64,000 nt of DNA from Nautilus pompilius (lineage: Eukaryota > Mollusca > Cephalopoda > Nautilida > Nautilidae), in the NCBI GenBank assembly GCA_018389105.1, contig JACATO010000980.1, positions 930,001 to 994,000 of the forward strand. The letters run 5' to 3'. Below, in pieces: positions 25,101-40,000 of this stretch. The notes beneath the pieces are model-generated. The model was not told where the DNA came from. It did not search any database and saw only the letters and a program-made list of their open reading frames with translations. Every line of letters begins with the position of its first letter. Positions within the stretch are counted from its first letter, which is position 1. The position numbers and the translations under genes were made by a program.

Positions 25101-28100
25101 TAGCTGGAGCTCCATCAACAGACACAGCAATGCAGTCTTCCCACTTTAAATTAACGTTATTAAAGTATTCGTTAACTTTATTGAAAACATCAATTCCACG
25201 GGATCGCAACTCTAGAGGAGAACAAAACAACAATTCCTCTTCAATTGAATGTAAACTTCTGTAGTGAACATACACAATCAGCTGTGAAATACTACTGACA
25301 TCTGTACTCTCATCAAGCTGAATAGCAAACCATTTACTCTCCTTTATTGAAGAAATAACTTGTTCCCTCACATCATCTGCTAAAATAGAAACTTTTTCTT
25401 TCACAACTTTTGCAGACAAGGGTACTGAGTTTAGTTTCATGGCTTCTGCTGGACCACACATAATCTCTGCCATTTTCAAAGCTGCATGTTTAACCAATTC
25501 CTCACCAATTGTATATGGTTTCTTTTTTCGGGCAATCAACCAGGCCACTTCAAAGCTAGCCTTTGATGCTGAACGTTGATCAAATGTACCTCTCTTGTTG
25601 CTCTCGAGTCTTTGTCTTTTGACAGACATTTACAAAGTATTCCTGAGGTTTGGAAGACACATGTGGGTGCAAATTATCCAAGTATTTCTTCAGTTGACTC
25701 TTTTTGAAAGATTCTGCAGTCATTACGTTCAAACAGACAACGCACTGTGGTTTCATTATTCCTTTGTCTTCTATTTGTGTAAACCCATAATTGAGGAACT
25801 CTCCCTGGTATATTCTTTTTCTAGTTGATGTCATCTGAAGGGTAAAAGAGACAGTGATTTAAAAAGTTTTAACCCTTCAGCAAATGCGTTTTTATATGAA
25901 GGACGTTCAAGTCAAAATGGGACTTTTAAGTTTATAAAAAAATAACAAATTTTAATTAGTGAAAACTTCATTCATTTTTCGATATAGTCCCCTGATACAC
26001 TCACCCCAGCGTTAAACTGAAGCCTGGAAAGCTTGAGAATAGAAAAATTTGTCATTACGACTGAACTAACGTCTGTATTAGGAGACTTTATTGAAAAATT
26101 AATGCAGTTTTCCCTAATTAAACTTTGTTGTTTTTTCTTATAAACTTAAAAGTCCGGTTTTGATTTGAACGTCCCTCGTAGCCACACGAGGACAGGCGCA
26201 AAGTGGAGGAAACCACCGCATTTACAATATGTTTAAGTCAGTTCTGTAAAATCGGCGAACATTTTTTTTGCAGATTGAAAATAATAAAACTTTATAGAAA
26301 TTATTTTATGATAAATTAAATAATGAATGAATAAATTTATTAATAGTAAACCTTTGCTAACAAAACACTATCTTACCTTTACCTTGATCATCGGAGTATT
26401 TGAGCATAAGATAAAACAATAGGTGACTAGGCCAAAATGACGTATACAAGATGTTCTCTTCTGCCGGCTGCCAAGGAGCCACAACTAACCACAAAATCGG
26501 AGCGAGCTATCCGACATCTGGTATAGGATGAAAACGAGGTATGCAACATCAAGGTCACTGAAGTGGTGGAGTGTATGGCCACCCGCTTGTTCTTCTGTGA
26601 CGATCGATTTGCTTATCATTCTCGATAAGGCCTGTCCGGTAATTCTACTGTGGCCTCGCATATCTGTACACTAATCCATATCCACCCCCCCCCCCCACCC
26701 ACAATACCTGCATTACTGACTCACTCATTTACCTGTCAACTTTTAGTTCATTATTTTATACTCAAATGAGTTTGCTTACCTACTGCACGGTTGTCTTTGT
26801 TCTTGCTCTCGTGTCCTGGGATTCGCCTAGTTCAATCCTAGTTCAAATTCATTACACTTTCTCTTTCTGTCTCTATTAAGTCCTCATTACCCCCCAAGAA
26901 TTTCATTTTTACCCCACTTGGGGTAATTTACCCCGGTTCGCCGACCACTGCTATAGAGGATGAATCCATCTTCCATGTGATGCATGTAAGCAAGCCAGTG
27001 TAGCCACCTTCATTTGAGGTTGGAGAGCATGCAAGGCATTCTTGCCCTCGCTGGCACCTCATCATTGGTTATCTTTTACCATCGAATGTTAAAAAGACTG
27101 CACAAGCAACAATGGTGGAACCTGTTTAATTGCTTTTCAATGTCTGGTATAAGTTGTCCATGTCTTGCTTCCATACAGCAGAGAGGTGAGGATACATGCT
27201 TGATAGACACTGACTTTGAGGTTCTTCTAGATTCGCTGCACCAACTTAACAAAAATTGAAGCTGTCTTTCCTAGATGTGTATAAGCTGCTTCATCAGTGT
27301 GGATCCTGGGCAGCTGATTATTCATAAAAAGCAACACCACCTTGCTTTGCTCTTTCATTCTGTCACTTTGCAAGAACTGCTTGTGTCATTTAACTGTTAG
27401 TGTTGCTTTGATAATCAGTTGGTAAAGGTTTCACCTTGTCTGACCATGTTTGGTTGGTGCATAACAACATAAGGCATTTTTTTCTCATTTTGCAACCACT
27501 CACCTCAATTTTTTATGTAGATTAATCAGGTGGGGCACAATAGAATAGTCTGGTCTTTTCACAATTGTAAATGAAGTTGGGTAGGTAGTCTGCTGACAAT
27601 CTTGCTAAAATTTCACTCCATGCATCAGCAGCAGGTTTGTTAGTATCACCTTTTTAACCAAAAAATTTTTTGTAAACAAAGGTTGTGTCTCACTTTTCAG
27701 CAACACAGGAATTTGTTTGATGTTTCAAAGCTTTCCACAAGCAGGCATTAATCAGGACATTTTGAGCTCTTTACCTAAACAGCATTCCAGGTCATTGGCT
27801 GGCTGCCTTTTGTGCTTCTGTTTCTCTCCTGATTCATTCTTTTCTTTCCAAGCCCTTCAATATGCCTGCTTTTTTCTATTTTTTTTTTCCAGAATTTTAG
27901 AAATTTGAGATTCAGAAATGCCATGCTTCTTTCTATCTTGTTTTATAATCTTCAGTTCCTCCACCTGCTCTGTTAAGCTGTCTTTGAGAGAAATGCAATT
28001 TGATACCAACACAAACAGTAGAAATGACTGAAAGCCACATCAAGCTGATATTCTGAGAGGGGGGGTAGCCAATCACATGGCAATGAGCAGCAAGTTAAGC

Positions 28101-31100
28101 TCTAAGCTAAAAATTTGCTTGTTGGTATATTCAATGGTCAAAAGTCTTGCTGAAGCAAGATTTCTACACACCACACTTGCATATAAGCAGGAAAATGCAG
28201 TAAAACTAATTTTTAACAATAGGAAGTATGAAGGAAAAAAAGACTAGAGAGATAATTGCATTAAAACCAAGATTGCTAATAATCAAATTGCAAATACAGC
28301 ATTAGAATAGATGTGCAACTTCCAGATATTTTTCTTCAGTGTATATAAACATAACAAACATTTTCATTATTTCTTAGTAAATAGGTGATTAATTTTATAA
28401 TTAGCATAGACTAGAAATGTGTCTATTTTTTATTTTTAAAGGTGAAAAGCCTCAGCTGAGTAAACAAGGAGAAAAAATTAAAAAATTAATCAAAAAAGAA
28501 AAAAGAATTGCTCATGTACCAACATATGAAATGCAGAAAAATATTCAACAAAAGTGTAAGTATTTTAACATATACAGGCTTACCTCCCTTACTTTTCAGC
28601 AGACATTTGCCTTGTTTTGTGCACTCTTATTTCTTTCATATGGAATGTTTTTCAAGAAAAATACATTCTTAAATATTCATTTTAAAAAAAAGTTAAAGTT
28701 TTTATATTGTCTTTTGCAGTTTAACGATGCTTTAGACAAAAATAATGGAGATTGGTGGTAAATATCACGGTTAATCAACATTTACTGTTGTTGAATAAGA
28801 CAGCAGGACAACAGGTTTCTGGATGGAAGCATTCATCACTTAATAGCATTAACAGCTGGACTGCTTGAATCTCTAGAATTTTTCAGCTACTGGCACTACA
28901 AACTGAAAATATTTATTGTTTCTGGGAAATGCTTTTTGCCTTGCTTGGTATTTAGAATCACAGTATACACCTTTCTTCTGCTTGCACAGTGAATCAGTGT
29001 AGAGCACACTTAATACTATGTGGGGAAAATTGGAACGCATTCAGAAGTGTGCTCACCAATTTTGTAGAGACGGTTTACACGTGGAGAAAGCGGTTGGTAG
29101 TGGATCATCAGGGTTCAATTCCACTTTCACTCCAATGCCTCTCAAGCCATCTGATAATTTGAAGTTTCATTTTCAGTCAATTTTACCTTTGGTTTCTCCA
29201 TAGGAGCTATTGGCATGGGGGATACAGGCTGAAGTCACAACAAGGCTCATCAATGGCTAGGACAGTGTACTCTACCTTTTTTGGCCCCATTGTGCCTTGC
29301 TCACCTGCTTAGCTTCACAGTGCTTATTGCACATGAGTGAGACCCAACTTGCATTTCTTAAAACTGATGTTAAAAATTAAAATATACATGAATGAAACCA
29401 TGTATTCTGGGCCTGTGCAAAGAAGCAAAGGGTATAGATGGTTTGTTCCTTAGGTCTGGCTAAGCATCTAATAGAAAAGTTCTCTTCCATATAATTGAAA
29501 AGAAAAATTCTCAAATTGTTGTTTTAGTGATGCATGGTCCAGAGCACAACAGAGAAATAGCAGCCAGATCTGTTCAGATACAAACCAAAAATGATTCAGT
29601 CACGAGGGATTCATTCTTTGGAATAAGAATCAAGTAAGGATTTTTATTTTGTGCCAAAATAATTTTCAAAGTGTGTATTAGCACATTTTTCAAATATTCA
29701 GATGTTTGTTTGTTTTCTTTTTTAATTCTCTCTACTCTACATATATTATGTTACTAGGTTATTGGGTTTGTTTACATAGTGGCCTTTTTATGTAACGTTT
29801 TAGTAGTTGTGATACTCACTCTGTCACTGCTTGCATCTGTGGACTGTGAAAAATATTTAGTGAAAAGATTAAAATTATTGGCTGCATCATTCTTCATTTT
29901 ACACATTTTAAACTTTTTAACTGTTTTAGGAATCCTTTAATATCTATGGACATGATGAAACTGAAGATGGAAGGAAGAAAGATGGTAAAATTGTCCAGTC
30001 TTCATGTGAAAAAGAAAACAACTGACTTGGCTGGAGATTGGGTCACCATGGGCATAATTGTTCACAAAGGAGATCCCAGGCTGTCTTCTAGTGTAAGTTC
30101 TCTCTATTTGCTTGTAGTTTAGATTATTTTTTTTAATTGTCTAGAAATTTAAGGGTTGATGAAAAACAGTCCCACTTGCTTCTCATAAAAATATCACATA
30201 CAAGCCATCTACAAGGTAAAGAAATATATATTGCTATTTATGAAACTGGTTCAGGCTGTTGCTGTTAAAGTCGATTGATGGTGATTTGCTCCATTTACTT
30301 TTAATTCCTTTGCTAAAGAAATGTTTTCTATCATCAAACCTTATAGGTAGGTTTCCTTAAAGACTTTGGGTTCTGATGAGCCTGTTCCCAAACATTTAGA
30401 GGAATGTGTTTCAGATAGTTTTCCATATGTTCATCTGAAAAGTTCTGGTTGTGATGTGAACATCTATTGATGGAAATCTACACTGTGTACAAAAAAAGAA
30501 GTATGAACAGGAAGTTTGAAGAATCTTTTCCAATATTAGAATTGTTTTTCTTTTATAAATTATGCACCCATTAGTTAATGTGTTTGTTTTGAAAGATTAT
30601 TCTCATTAAATGTGTGTGTGTGTCAAAAAGACAGGATGTGTTAGTGGTGGAAAGTGCTGTCACATGAAAGTGTACTAAAGAAAGCTGCCAACAGTGGTTA
30701 CACAGAATCACATTTAATAGCCATTTGTTGTTTAAATAAATATATGATTTTACAGTTTTCATTTCTGGGTTGTAGCAATAGGATGGAGTTAGTTTAACAC
30801 TAATTTTTGTTTGTTTTTAGGGAAAAACATTCTGTATCTGGAAGTTGTGTGACTTGCTGGACTGTGATCAGTGTGTGGCATTCTTTTTGTTTGGAGAGGT
30901 TTATAAGAAACATTGGAAGAATAATGTTGGAACAGTTGTTGGCATTCTGAATCCTAGCATAATGGATTCCTCTGAAAAGGTTGGTGTTTAGCCTTGGATT
31001 ATATTTATTGGGCTGCCGAGAATAATGTCTTTGCTACTGACTTTTCATAATAAGAGAAAACAAATATAAAATTATTTTGGTGGCAGTGCAATCTTTTGAT

Positions 31101-34100
31101 TAGTGCATAGAGAATCTTTCTCTGGTTTTAATCACTGAATTTTAAAGAAATGAGGAATAAGTAAATGGACCAAAAATAATAGTAAGTTGTTATGTAATCA
31201 GCCAACCTGTTATATAACACAACTTTTATGTATGAGACGTTACTGTTTTGCATTTTTTGTCATCTTGAATGAGGAACTATAATATTATAGACAATTTATT
31301 TGTAAATTCTATCAACCCAAAAGGGAGCACCTACCATCATGGATATGTTGTTAGTGTGGTTAAGCAATTTTAACAAGGTCTGATATGAAAATGTTCTTAA
31401 TATTTTATCAAGAGGACTTAATGGGTTTTATTAGCTTATGCTCAAATCAGACTCTGTTGTTATTAACTTTAACAGGTAATTTTACTGAACAGCAAGATTG
31501 ATTTCTTACTAAAAGTCTTGTTTTAAAAGTTTAATTCAGAGATAGCCTTCACAATTAATCATCCCCAGAAGTTGATGGTTATTGGGCAGTCCAGAGATCT
31601 GGGAACCTGCCAGGGAAAGAAAAAAAATGGCAACCCCTGCACCAACATTATAAACAGGTGACTGAATTAATTGTGTAGAGATTTATTTTAGAAAAATTGA
31701 TGAATCAGTCAGTTTTAAAAATGCTGTGTATTATACACAGATGTGTCAACAAAAAATTTCAAAGGTCTTATTTAAAAGTAGCACATGTTGATTTAATAGT
31801 TTAGATGTTTTCTTTAATTAAAATAGAAACCAGGAAACAAAATTGTATCACTTCAGTATTTGCTGTGGTAATTTTCATAATTATCATTGGTCAGTTATTG
31901 AAGTTCAGCTGTAAAGGGATTATCCTTTAAACTGGCTGCTAGTAGTCTACTGTGCAAATACTGCTGTGACTCAGTCAAGTTTTGCATCTATATCTGTTTA
32001 AAATTAATTTTAGTTCACAAGCACTTTTAGACAAGTGACATTGTTATATGTGCAATACTTTAATAAAACAACAAGTTACTTATTATTATATCTGGATATT
32101 TTTTCTTGTAGAAATAGAGACCAGAAAATTGAGAGGAGGAAAAGCGGGTTAACTATAATAGCAACAACATGTTTAAACAGAGATTTATTATTATATTAGA
32201 AAAAAAACTGCAAAATGGATATATATTTTCAAGTTAAAGGATACTTTGTTAATGAGTAGATCTATTTGAGAAAACTTTCAGCAAGACGTTTTTCTTAAAC
32301 TTTGTTTTCTTGCATGGCTGGCATGGATGCTCATATGGATTTTAGGTAAAAGTGAATATTTCAGGAACTGAAAGAAATATAATTGGTTTTTTTTTTTAAA
32401 AAATGCCTTTGAAATCATCTAGACATAATTTGTAATTTTGACTTTAATGTTTTGAGCAAAAATTAAAATTGCTTGTTGATCGTCTCCCTTTGATTGATCA
32501 CAGCTTAAGTGCATTCAAAAGTACGTTTTTCTTTCCTATGACCAAGACACCAGTGTGAGTACTGTACATACCATGTGAAGGCTGCCTACCAGAAATCCTA
32601 TGCAAAAAGGACTGAACTGAACACAGGGTAACCATTTTTTCTTGTCGATAGTATACTGTTTGTTTTTTCTTGTTAAAAAAAAAATTATTTAACAATGATC
32701 AGTATTGATGGCTGGAGCTTTTGATGTTTTCTGAATCTGTAAAAACGTTGTCAGTTTCTTAGATTTGTAGTTTTATTGGTAACCTTCCCATGTGTTGTTT
32801 GTTAGTTAGGTTAAAAACTACTGCAGTTCACTAGTAAGAGAACAGTTACTGGTGAAAAGAAGTACAGCATAAACTGACATGTTTTTAAGTTAGCTCCTAT
32901 CTAGGGTAGACACTTTAGAATCTGAACTGCCGTTGATATTTTTACTTTAGTTCAGTGTTCTGTTTAGCCATAAAATATTTTTATGATAACACCTAAGTAG
33001 CAATTCACATCTGAGAATCAAAAAAAAAGAAGGGTATTCCAGGGAAAACATTACTTTCACTTTTGCAGATAGAAGTTGAAGACTGAGGTCCTGTCTCTGT
33101 CCGTGATGGATTTCACAGGGCATGGTTAATGCTTTGTAGTCAGAACTTGTTGGAAAAGCATTTAATATATGACAGAGTGCTGAAACATTGACATTTCTGA
33201 ATTACTAACCAAATAGCAGTAATATATCAGAGTTATGCCCATTCAAGAGATCCACCACCTAAAATACAAAGCAATCTCTTAGGGCTTTGTTGACACATAA
33301 AAATACTTTTTTAATATTATATATATATATATATAATGGTTTGGTTGTGGAAGAATAGTTCAGGAAATTCTTGGTTTGTTAAGTCCTTTATTAAAAGAAT
33401 TACAACTTTTTAAAACTTGTTAGGAAAGTTATTGGTGCTGTGTTCATAATATCTTTTACCATCACATATCTATTAAGTAGTTGTCAGAGTTCCAGCTAGC
33501 CCTTTTTAGCATGGCGCCACGCCATGCCTCTGGTCTACAGCGCCATGCCTCTTTGTACAATGACATGCCCCAAATGGTGCAAAACACAAAGCCCGATTTT
33601 CCTTTTTGTACAGGTATACAACCGCCGCATGCAGAACTTTTTGAGCGTCCCCTGGCGGGAATTTTCCAGCCGCTCTGCGGAGTTGTAACTTGTGCGCGTG
33701 CGCATTATACACCATTTAGTTTACGCTTCGAAGCATAGCACGAGTACACAAAAGACCTAACAAAAGAGCGGCAGTCTTAAGAGTATTTTTCTTCAACGTT
33801 TTAACATACAATCTAGCCTAATTCAAGGTCGTCAATTAAAGCTATTGCATTTCATTATATTATGAGAACTTGTAAATGTATATATACATGCATTGACTTT
33901 GTTGCAAATAAATGTGAACTTGTAGGTTTGTATGATTGCATAAGTTAGTAATACTTCACTTAACACCTACATCATACTAGTATTAAACTGTTATTTATCA
34001 AATTTGTCTTGTCATTAATGCAAATAAATGTGCCCACAATACCATGCTTCCGCACCGTGACTGCACGCGATGTGCCCTGTTTTATAATATTTACCATGCC

Positions 34101-37029
34101 CGTTTGAAAATCTAGCTGTAACACTGGTTGTAATAGTAAAGTGGTGGAAAGCTTCTGAAACTTCTCAGTATAGACATGTGATCTCTTCCACCAGACTTAT
34201 TGATAGCTATTCTGTTTGCTGATCCAGTTTCTAAGGCTGTGCTATAGATCTTGACAGTTGTAAAGTTAAAAAAAAAATTATTTTACCTGGTTCCAGTTTT
34301 ACAGGTGTTACCCCAAAGGTATTTGAGAAGAAACTGCTTCCTAAGGGTGGCATGTATTTCTATCAGGGCCAGTCATTTACATCACTTCGGTAAGTACAAT
34401 TTTTTTTATACAATAGTGTCTCAAGCAGGTGTTCTGAAAAGGGCTGATGATGGAGAGAGATTAATTCATGCTTCTGGTATGCTGTTGAAGGCAAGCATAA
34501 CTGGAAGTTAGATTTATGTAGCATGATTTCAATGTTCTAGTCAAAGATATTGAAAGTGATACTTTATAAGGTAGCAGGTGGAAAAGAGTAGTAAGGTGGA
34601 TCAGTGATTTCCTAAAAATTTCCAGCTGGAACTCTGGTGGTGATACCACATTGGACTAATATATTGTAATTACTGAGCAAGAGATATTTCTAAAGAGAGA
34701 CGTGATTTTATCATAATGAAGAAAGTGCAGAACAAAATGAATACTTGAGTAATTAATTTATTATTTTCCAGAAATTACTCTGTAACATCATTAGGTGAAA
34801 CTTAGTACAGATGTATAGTATTAGTGGTGATCATGAAGATTTTGCTAAATTTTATCAGGTTTTCTTTAGTTTTTCAGATGAAATCTATATTTGGACTCTG
34901 TGACATGTCTTTAATCAACATCACTACCCAGCTGATCTTCCAGTGTGCCCACTAGCAGCATTTCTTTCCCTCATGGTTTAATAGGATGGACCTTAGGAAT
35001 GTATAGTAGTTTTGTTTTTTTTCTCAGCAAAGATCATATTAGTTAGCAACTCTGATTACCAGATTGATGCTGATAATGAAAGATGAAAGGAACTGATCTC
35101 TTCTTGATGGCGCTTTTCTTTATTTCAGAGATTCTTTGTCAGAATTTCTAGTATTTTTTGGTTTGCCACAGGATAATTTTTTACCTTTTTATGTGTGTAA
35201 ATGGGCTTGGAGATAGGTGTTTTTGTCAGTATAATAATAGTGTCTTCGTCATCATCTCCCTTCAGAAACTGAGAACTCATATCATCCATCACACACAATA
35301 CAGCCTTTCATCACATGTTAACAAACTGTTTGACTAATTTTGGCAAGAGTCAATAATGGTTCCTTCTTTTCCCACAATGAACTCCTTTGACATATTTATT
35401 AACTAAGCAATGTCTAATCTTGTTTTCTTTTTTGAATTTTCAACAGCTTTTCTGTCATATTCTGACTTCCTTTCATCACCTGTAATTTCATTGTCCTCTG
35501 TTATTTTAAAAATGTTTCACTAAAAAATCCTTTGGTTTGGTTCACATGGGCAGAAAAGGAAAAATTTTTGGGTTGTGATTTCATTTTTGGTTGAACTAGT
35601 GCCCTGTGTTGGCCTGTACCTCTGACATTGGATGTAAACTTGTTTCTCAGTATAGTTGATCATACTTAATATGGACTCATGAGACCACCCCTTACAAGAC
35701 TGTGATCCACATAATGGAGTTTCTCGGTTATGACTTTTGTGATAATTTCAATGTTTGTGTTTTAACATTAGCGTGTTACAGGAATATGTATTTTATCAAA
35801 CCTGATATCATTGAGTCTGTTAAGTGAACAATCTCAATTGTCATGTACAACAGTACACAAGATCCTAATTTTATTATTTCTGAGTGTATCTGATTGAAAC
35901 TTGATGCGTGCTATCCAGGCATCCAACAGATTAAAATACTCAAAGTATTTTTCATCTCGTCCAAACTGTTGCTGTGGTAATGACAGCTGTCTTAGATTTT
36001 AGCATGTATTCTTGTTCCAACTACCTGGGTAAAAAGACAGTAGATATACCAAAACAAAACACAAAAATTGTTCAGTGGTGTAATTACTATAGTTATATGT
36101 GAGAACAGATATGTTTCAAGCATTACCTTGTGGTATCACATTTCAAGGCTCTCACTGCATCTCATTTAGAATCAATGATTTGATATATTGCAAAATAACT
36201 ATATGTGTGTGTGTGTGTGTGTGTGTATCTAAATGTCTAAACTTGTTTTGTTCAAAATTTTGGCAAATAGTTTCAGAGATACACTTCATAGTTTGTTGAA
36301 ACTCTTTAACCTAGTATTTGAAGATCTACATGTATACATTGGGTCATTTCAAAAGCTCCAGTCCTATACAACCTGTCTTCAGAGCTTTCTTGGTCTGGTC
36401 ATCCGCTTTAGATTCAGCCTGCCTAATTCATTCATTGTTTTTCAGCTCAGCAATATGCATTGTATGCTTGTCTGGATTGAGTATCTTCATTTCTAATATT
36501 TCTGCAAACTACAGCCAATGCCAAGCCCAGTAGCCACATGAAAACTTCCCCAGAATTTTATTTTCAGGAAGCAGGATCTACAAAACGGAATGAAGACATT
36601 CTTACACTTTTCAGTGGTGTATTGCATGTATAGATTTGTTTATAAGAAACATACAAATAGTTTGCTTGAATTTTGTAAACAAAGGCCTTTTTAGATGATT
36701 TGAAAATTAAGGATGGGAAAAATTACTTTGGAAAGGTTGGATGGGAATTTTTTTACTTTGACTCAGCCAACATCAGAAATTCTCTCCCAAATTTGTTTTC
36801 ATCATTTTTGTGCCATGACTATATATTTACTTTCTAAACCTACCCCAGATATTTGGCTCTTTATTTTCAAGTATTTTTTTGTTTGTTTGCTTCTAACTAA
36901 ACCTAGCAATGAATTGAGTTTTTAGTGTTTAAAATCTATATTTTATTATTGCATAGTTTCGAAATTAAAGTAAAAATCATCAAGAGAGAGTTTATTGGGA
37001 ATTAAATGAAGTACACTATATTTGGTGAG

Positions 37030-37064
<35 letters not shown>

Positions 37065-40000
37065 TAGTACTTTACATTTAACTGATGTTAAGAAAGGCTA
37101 GAGAATGGTTGTTTTTAGAAATCTTGAGGTATGTATTGATGGTGGTTTGAATAAATGAGATTTTGAGAAATAAAATCAGTCCTGCATGTGGGCTTAAACA
37201 AAGGAAGTGAGTGACAAGCTTGTTGCTTAGGTAGATTCTTTAATACATACTCACTTCCTTCTCTTTGCTAGTATTGGTGCTAAACCAAAGCGAGATCAGC
37301 TGACACTGAAGAATCTCCAAAAACATCAAGTTCAAAGCAGAAACCAAGTAACAGTGCTCAATCTGCATAACTTGGAACCAGAATACACAGAGAGCAAGCT
37401 GCAGAAGCTGAGTGAAACCAAGGAGATCTTGTAAGTGCAAGCAAGCATAATCTTAGCCATTTTGTGCATTGAGAAATAATTTGGGATGGGAGGAAAGTTA
37501 CAGTAACACCCTCTGAGAAATACTTTCTCAGCAAAGGAAGGGGGTTACTGAGCAAACAGGTTCTTCTGATAGTTCAATCAGGTTTTCAGTTTTTCTCTGC
37601 TGCCTTGCCATTCTCATGTGATAGAGAGACAAAACAGAGAGATTGCTGTGTGGATGATATGCGTGCGTCCATAACATGGGAATTTAAAAAAACAAAAAAG
37701 TTTTAGGTAGAGAATAAATACTCTTTTAATTGAACAGTTTTCAAATTGAAAGCTTTTCTTAAAATAAATTTTCTCTTTTTTTTTCAAATTTGTTTAGAAG
37801 CTTACCCAGTATTCAAAAATTTAAGGTATTTTAAAAATAGGCAAGTATTGAAAGAGACTCTTCGCAGAATAATGGACTAAATGTTTGCATTACTTCTTTT
37901 TAGCATGATATTGCTTTAAATCTTAACATTTGTTTGTATTTTTTGTTGTTTTCAAGAATTGTAAATGGAATCTGAATATATTTTTTCTGAAGTAATAGCT
38001 TATTAAATCTTGTGAGGCTGGCTTATAAAAAATGTACTCTATAATCTGAATATTTATGTGTGCAAAACTAAAAATGTGTTGATAAGTTTTTTAAATATTC
38101 TTATTGCCAACCAGTTTAGGAGGAATGTGCAGATCTCTGAAGACTTATTTTATTACCAAATTATTTTTTACCTTGCAGCACTGACCTTTTGATGGTGCCC
38201 TCTGTTGGGTCATCAAACTTGGTGAAACATTTGATACTGGAAGAAGAAAAAAATGGTATTTTTTTTTTTTTTTTAAAAACAAAAACTAAAAGAAAAGCAA
38301 GCAAACAGATAAACACTAAAAACTTAGAAAAAATGTGGCTTAAAGTAGATGAGGCTGTTTGCAAAGTCTGGCTTATTCTGTTGAATCCTATGTAGATTGA
38401 CTCAGCACAGCTACTCTCTGTCCAGCATCCAAATGCACTCATGGCTGCCTTGCTGGCTGTCAGTATAGGGGTTGGCATTAGCAAATGATAAATTGCCTTT
38501 ATTTTGGTAATTTTGTTTTCATTTTGATATAAGTAATGTATTTTCATAATATCTACAGAGAAACAAATATAATGTGTCACATCTACTTAGAGATCTTTAC
38601 CTAACATCTGCAGTTGTAGGATGGCTCTATTTTGTCTTTTTTGTTTCTTCATTTATAATGTAATGCTGTACCTGACTGTTATTTTATTTAAACTATATAA
38701 TACTGTTGTTGAGACAGCATTGCATAGAAGAACTCAGCAGCCTCAGTATTCAAATAGACAAAATTTCAGGGATCAGTTCTTGGAATTGCACAACTTTTAA
38801 CTTGCACTAATTTTTTGTTAATTTTGTTTAATAGCCTCGGGTATTGAAATTAAGAAACATTGACTTAAATTTGCCATTGACAACTAAATCTTTCCTACAC
38901 CAAGTTAGTTTTCCAGAGACTTCTAAGGTTTGTTGAAGTATAAATTATTATAGGAATATTTCATCTAATTCCCACTAAGGCATTTGGGGCATTTGTTATT
39001 TAAGGCACTAGCTGCCAAAGGTAAAATTTTGCCATTTACAACCTTGTTTTACAGTTCGCTTTAGTGATGCTAAAGAGTTAATCCAGTCAGTCTCAGCAAA
39101 GGACTTGCTGAAGCAACACAAAAAAAAAATGGAAGAAAAACAAAGGAAATTTCAAGATAAAAAAAAAATGATTGGTTCACCACAGTTGCCTAAGCTGGGA
39201 AGAGGGGTTCTGCTTGGACATGAAGTTATTTTGGATGACTCTTCAGCATCAAAATTGGTGCAGCAAAGTAATGGTTCACAAAACTTGGATTATAGCATTG
39301 CCAAGGTAAAGATCCTTTTTTGTTGATTTTTAATTGTAGAAAGAATTAGATTAAATTTATGCATTTGATATAAAAATTTGCAAAAGTAAAGATTCTTTAT
39401 TCCAGTACAATGTAGAGGGAAGTTTCAGAATCATGATTTGAGAAATCATCACTTCTAGAAACTATGTGAGTGCAGAGAAGTATTTGAGAGAGAGAAAAAC
39501 TAAGATATGCTCTCTTCATAGTTGCCTTAGTTACCATTGTTTAAATTACCTGTAATTTTGTCTTATTTTTTTTCTATATATTTTCTTTTTTTTTTTATCT
39601 CTTACCATTTAACAAAAATTTACAGCAATGTCAGATAATATTTCCTGAGTTAAAACTGATAAATGTACAAATTTCTTAGAAGACAAGAAGGAATAATCAA
39701 TTACTCAAACCCTGGATAGAGGTGGCCCAGTGGCTATACTATTGGACTGCTGGGGGCTGAATGCCCAAGTTTGATTCCTGGTCAGCTCAGTCTCGCACAC
39801 CCCTTGCATTGTTACTTCTCACTCTTCTTTGCGAGCTGGTCAGGTGGGTCTTTTGTGGGCATTCTGTTAGGGATTTTTTGGCTGAAGTTGGAAATGACGG
39901 GCCTCTTGTTGTGCATTGCATCATTCAGTAGCAGATAAATGCAGGACCACACTTGTTTAACAGACTTGTCTGTCTCGAGTGTAGATAGATTATCTCAGAG

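Larger units (their letters stand above)
23920..26950 (-). mobile_element. hAT DNA transposon (ZBED5/FAM200-type), 3.03 kb
   Basis: Terminal inverted repeats read CAGGGGTCGGTGAAC on the left and CAGTGGTCGGCGAAC on the right, read inward. An exact 8-bp target duplication, CTATAGAG, lies at 23912-23919 and 26951-26958. The transposase is on the minus strand. The element cut an older LINE and was itself entered by a 282-bp MITE at 25897-26178. Both ends are intact, but the transposase is broken, so this copy cannot move itself. Confidence 0.95.
23590..27340 (-). mobile_element. Decayed RTE-like LINE, split by a hAT element
   Basis: The right-hand piece (about 26959-27340) reads on the minus strand LLYGSKTWTTYTRH, NRFHHCCLCSLFNIRW and NDEVPARARMPCMLSNLK. 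This is the C-terminal end of RTE-type reverse transcriptase proteins (ETW..Y.RH..L..FH..CLR.I..I.W). After the hAT, the left-hand piece (about 23590-23911) continues with WPLKTALPRCLQVGHM-like and SRSEHEGW-like tail sequence. The frames are broken. The LINE may extend right toward 28100, where I could not identify it. Confidence 0.65.

Noticed and set aside
24014-25834. Host ZBED gene rather than a transposon
   Set aside because: Matching terminal repeats, an exact target duplication, and an internal stop with frame changes show a dead transposon copy, not an adopted gene.
33481-33738. Opposed open frames of 85 and 69 codons
   Set aside because: They lie in the CpG-rich end of a TIR element. 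Open frames are expected by chance in GC-richer sequence.
36099-36533. Three overlapping open frames in intron 12
   Set aside because: They overlap in different frames, one includes a GT microsatellite, and none resembles a protein family.
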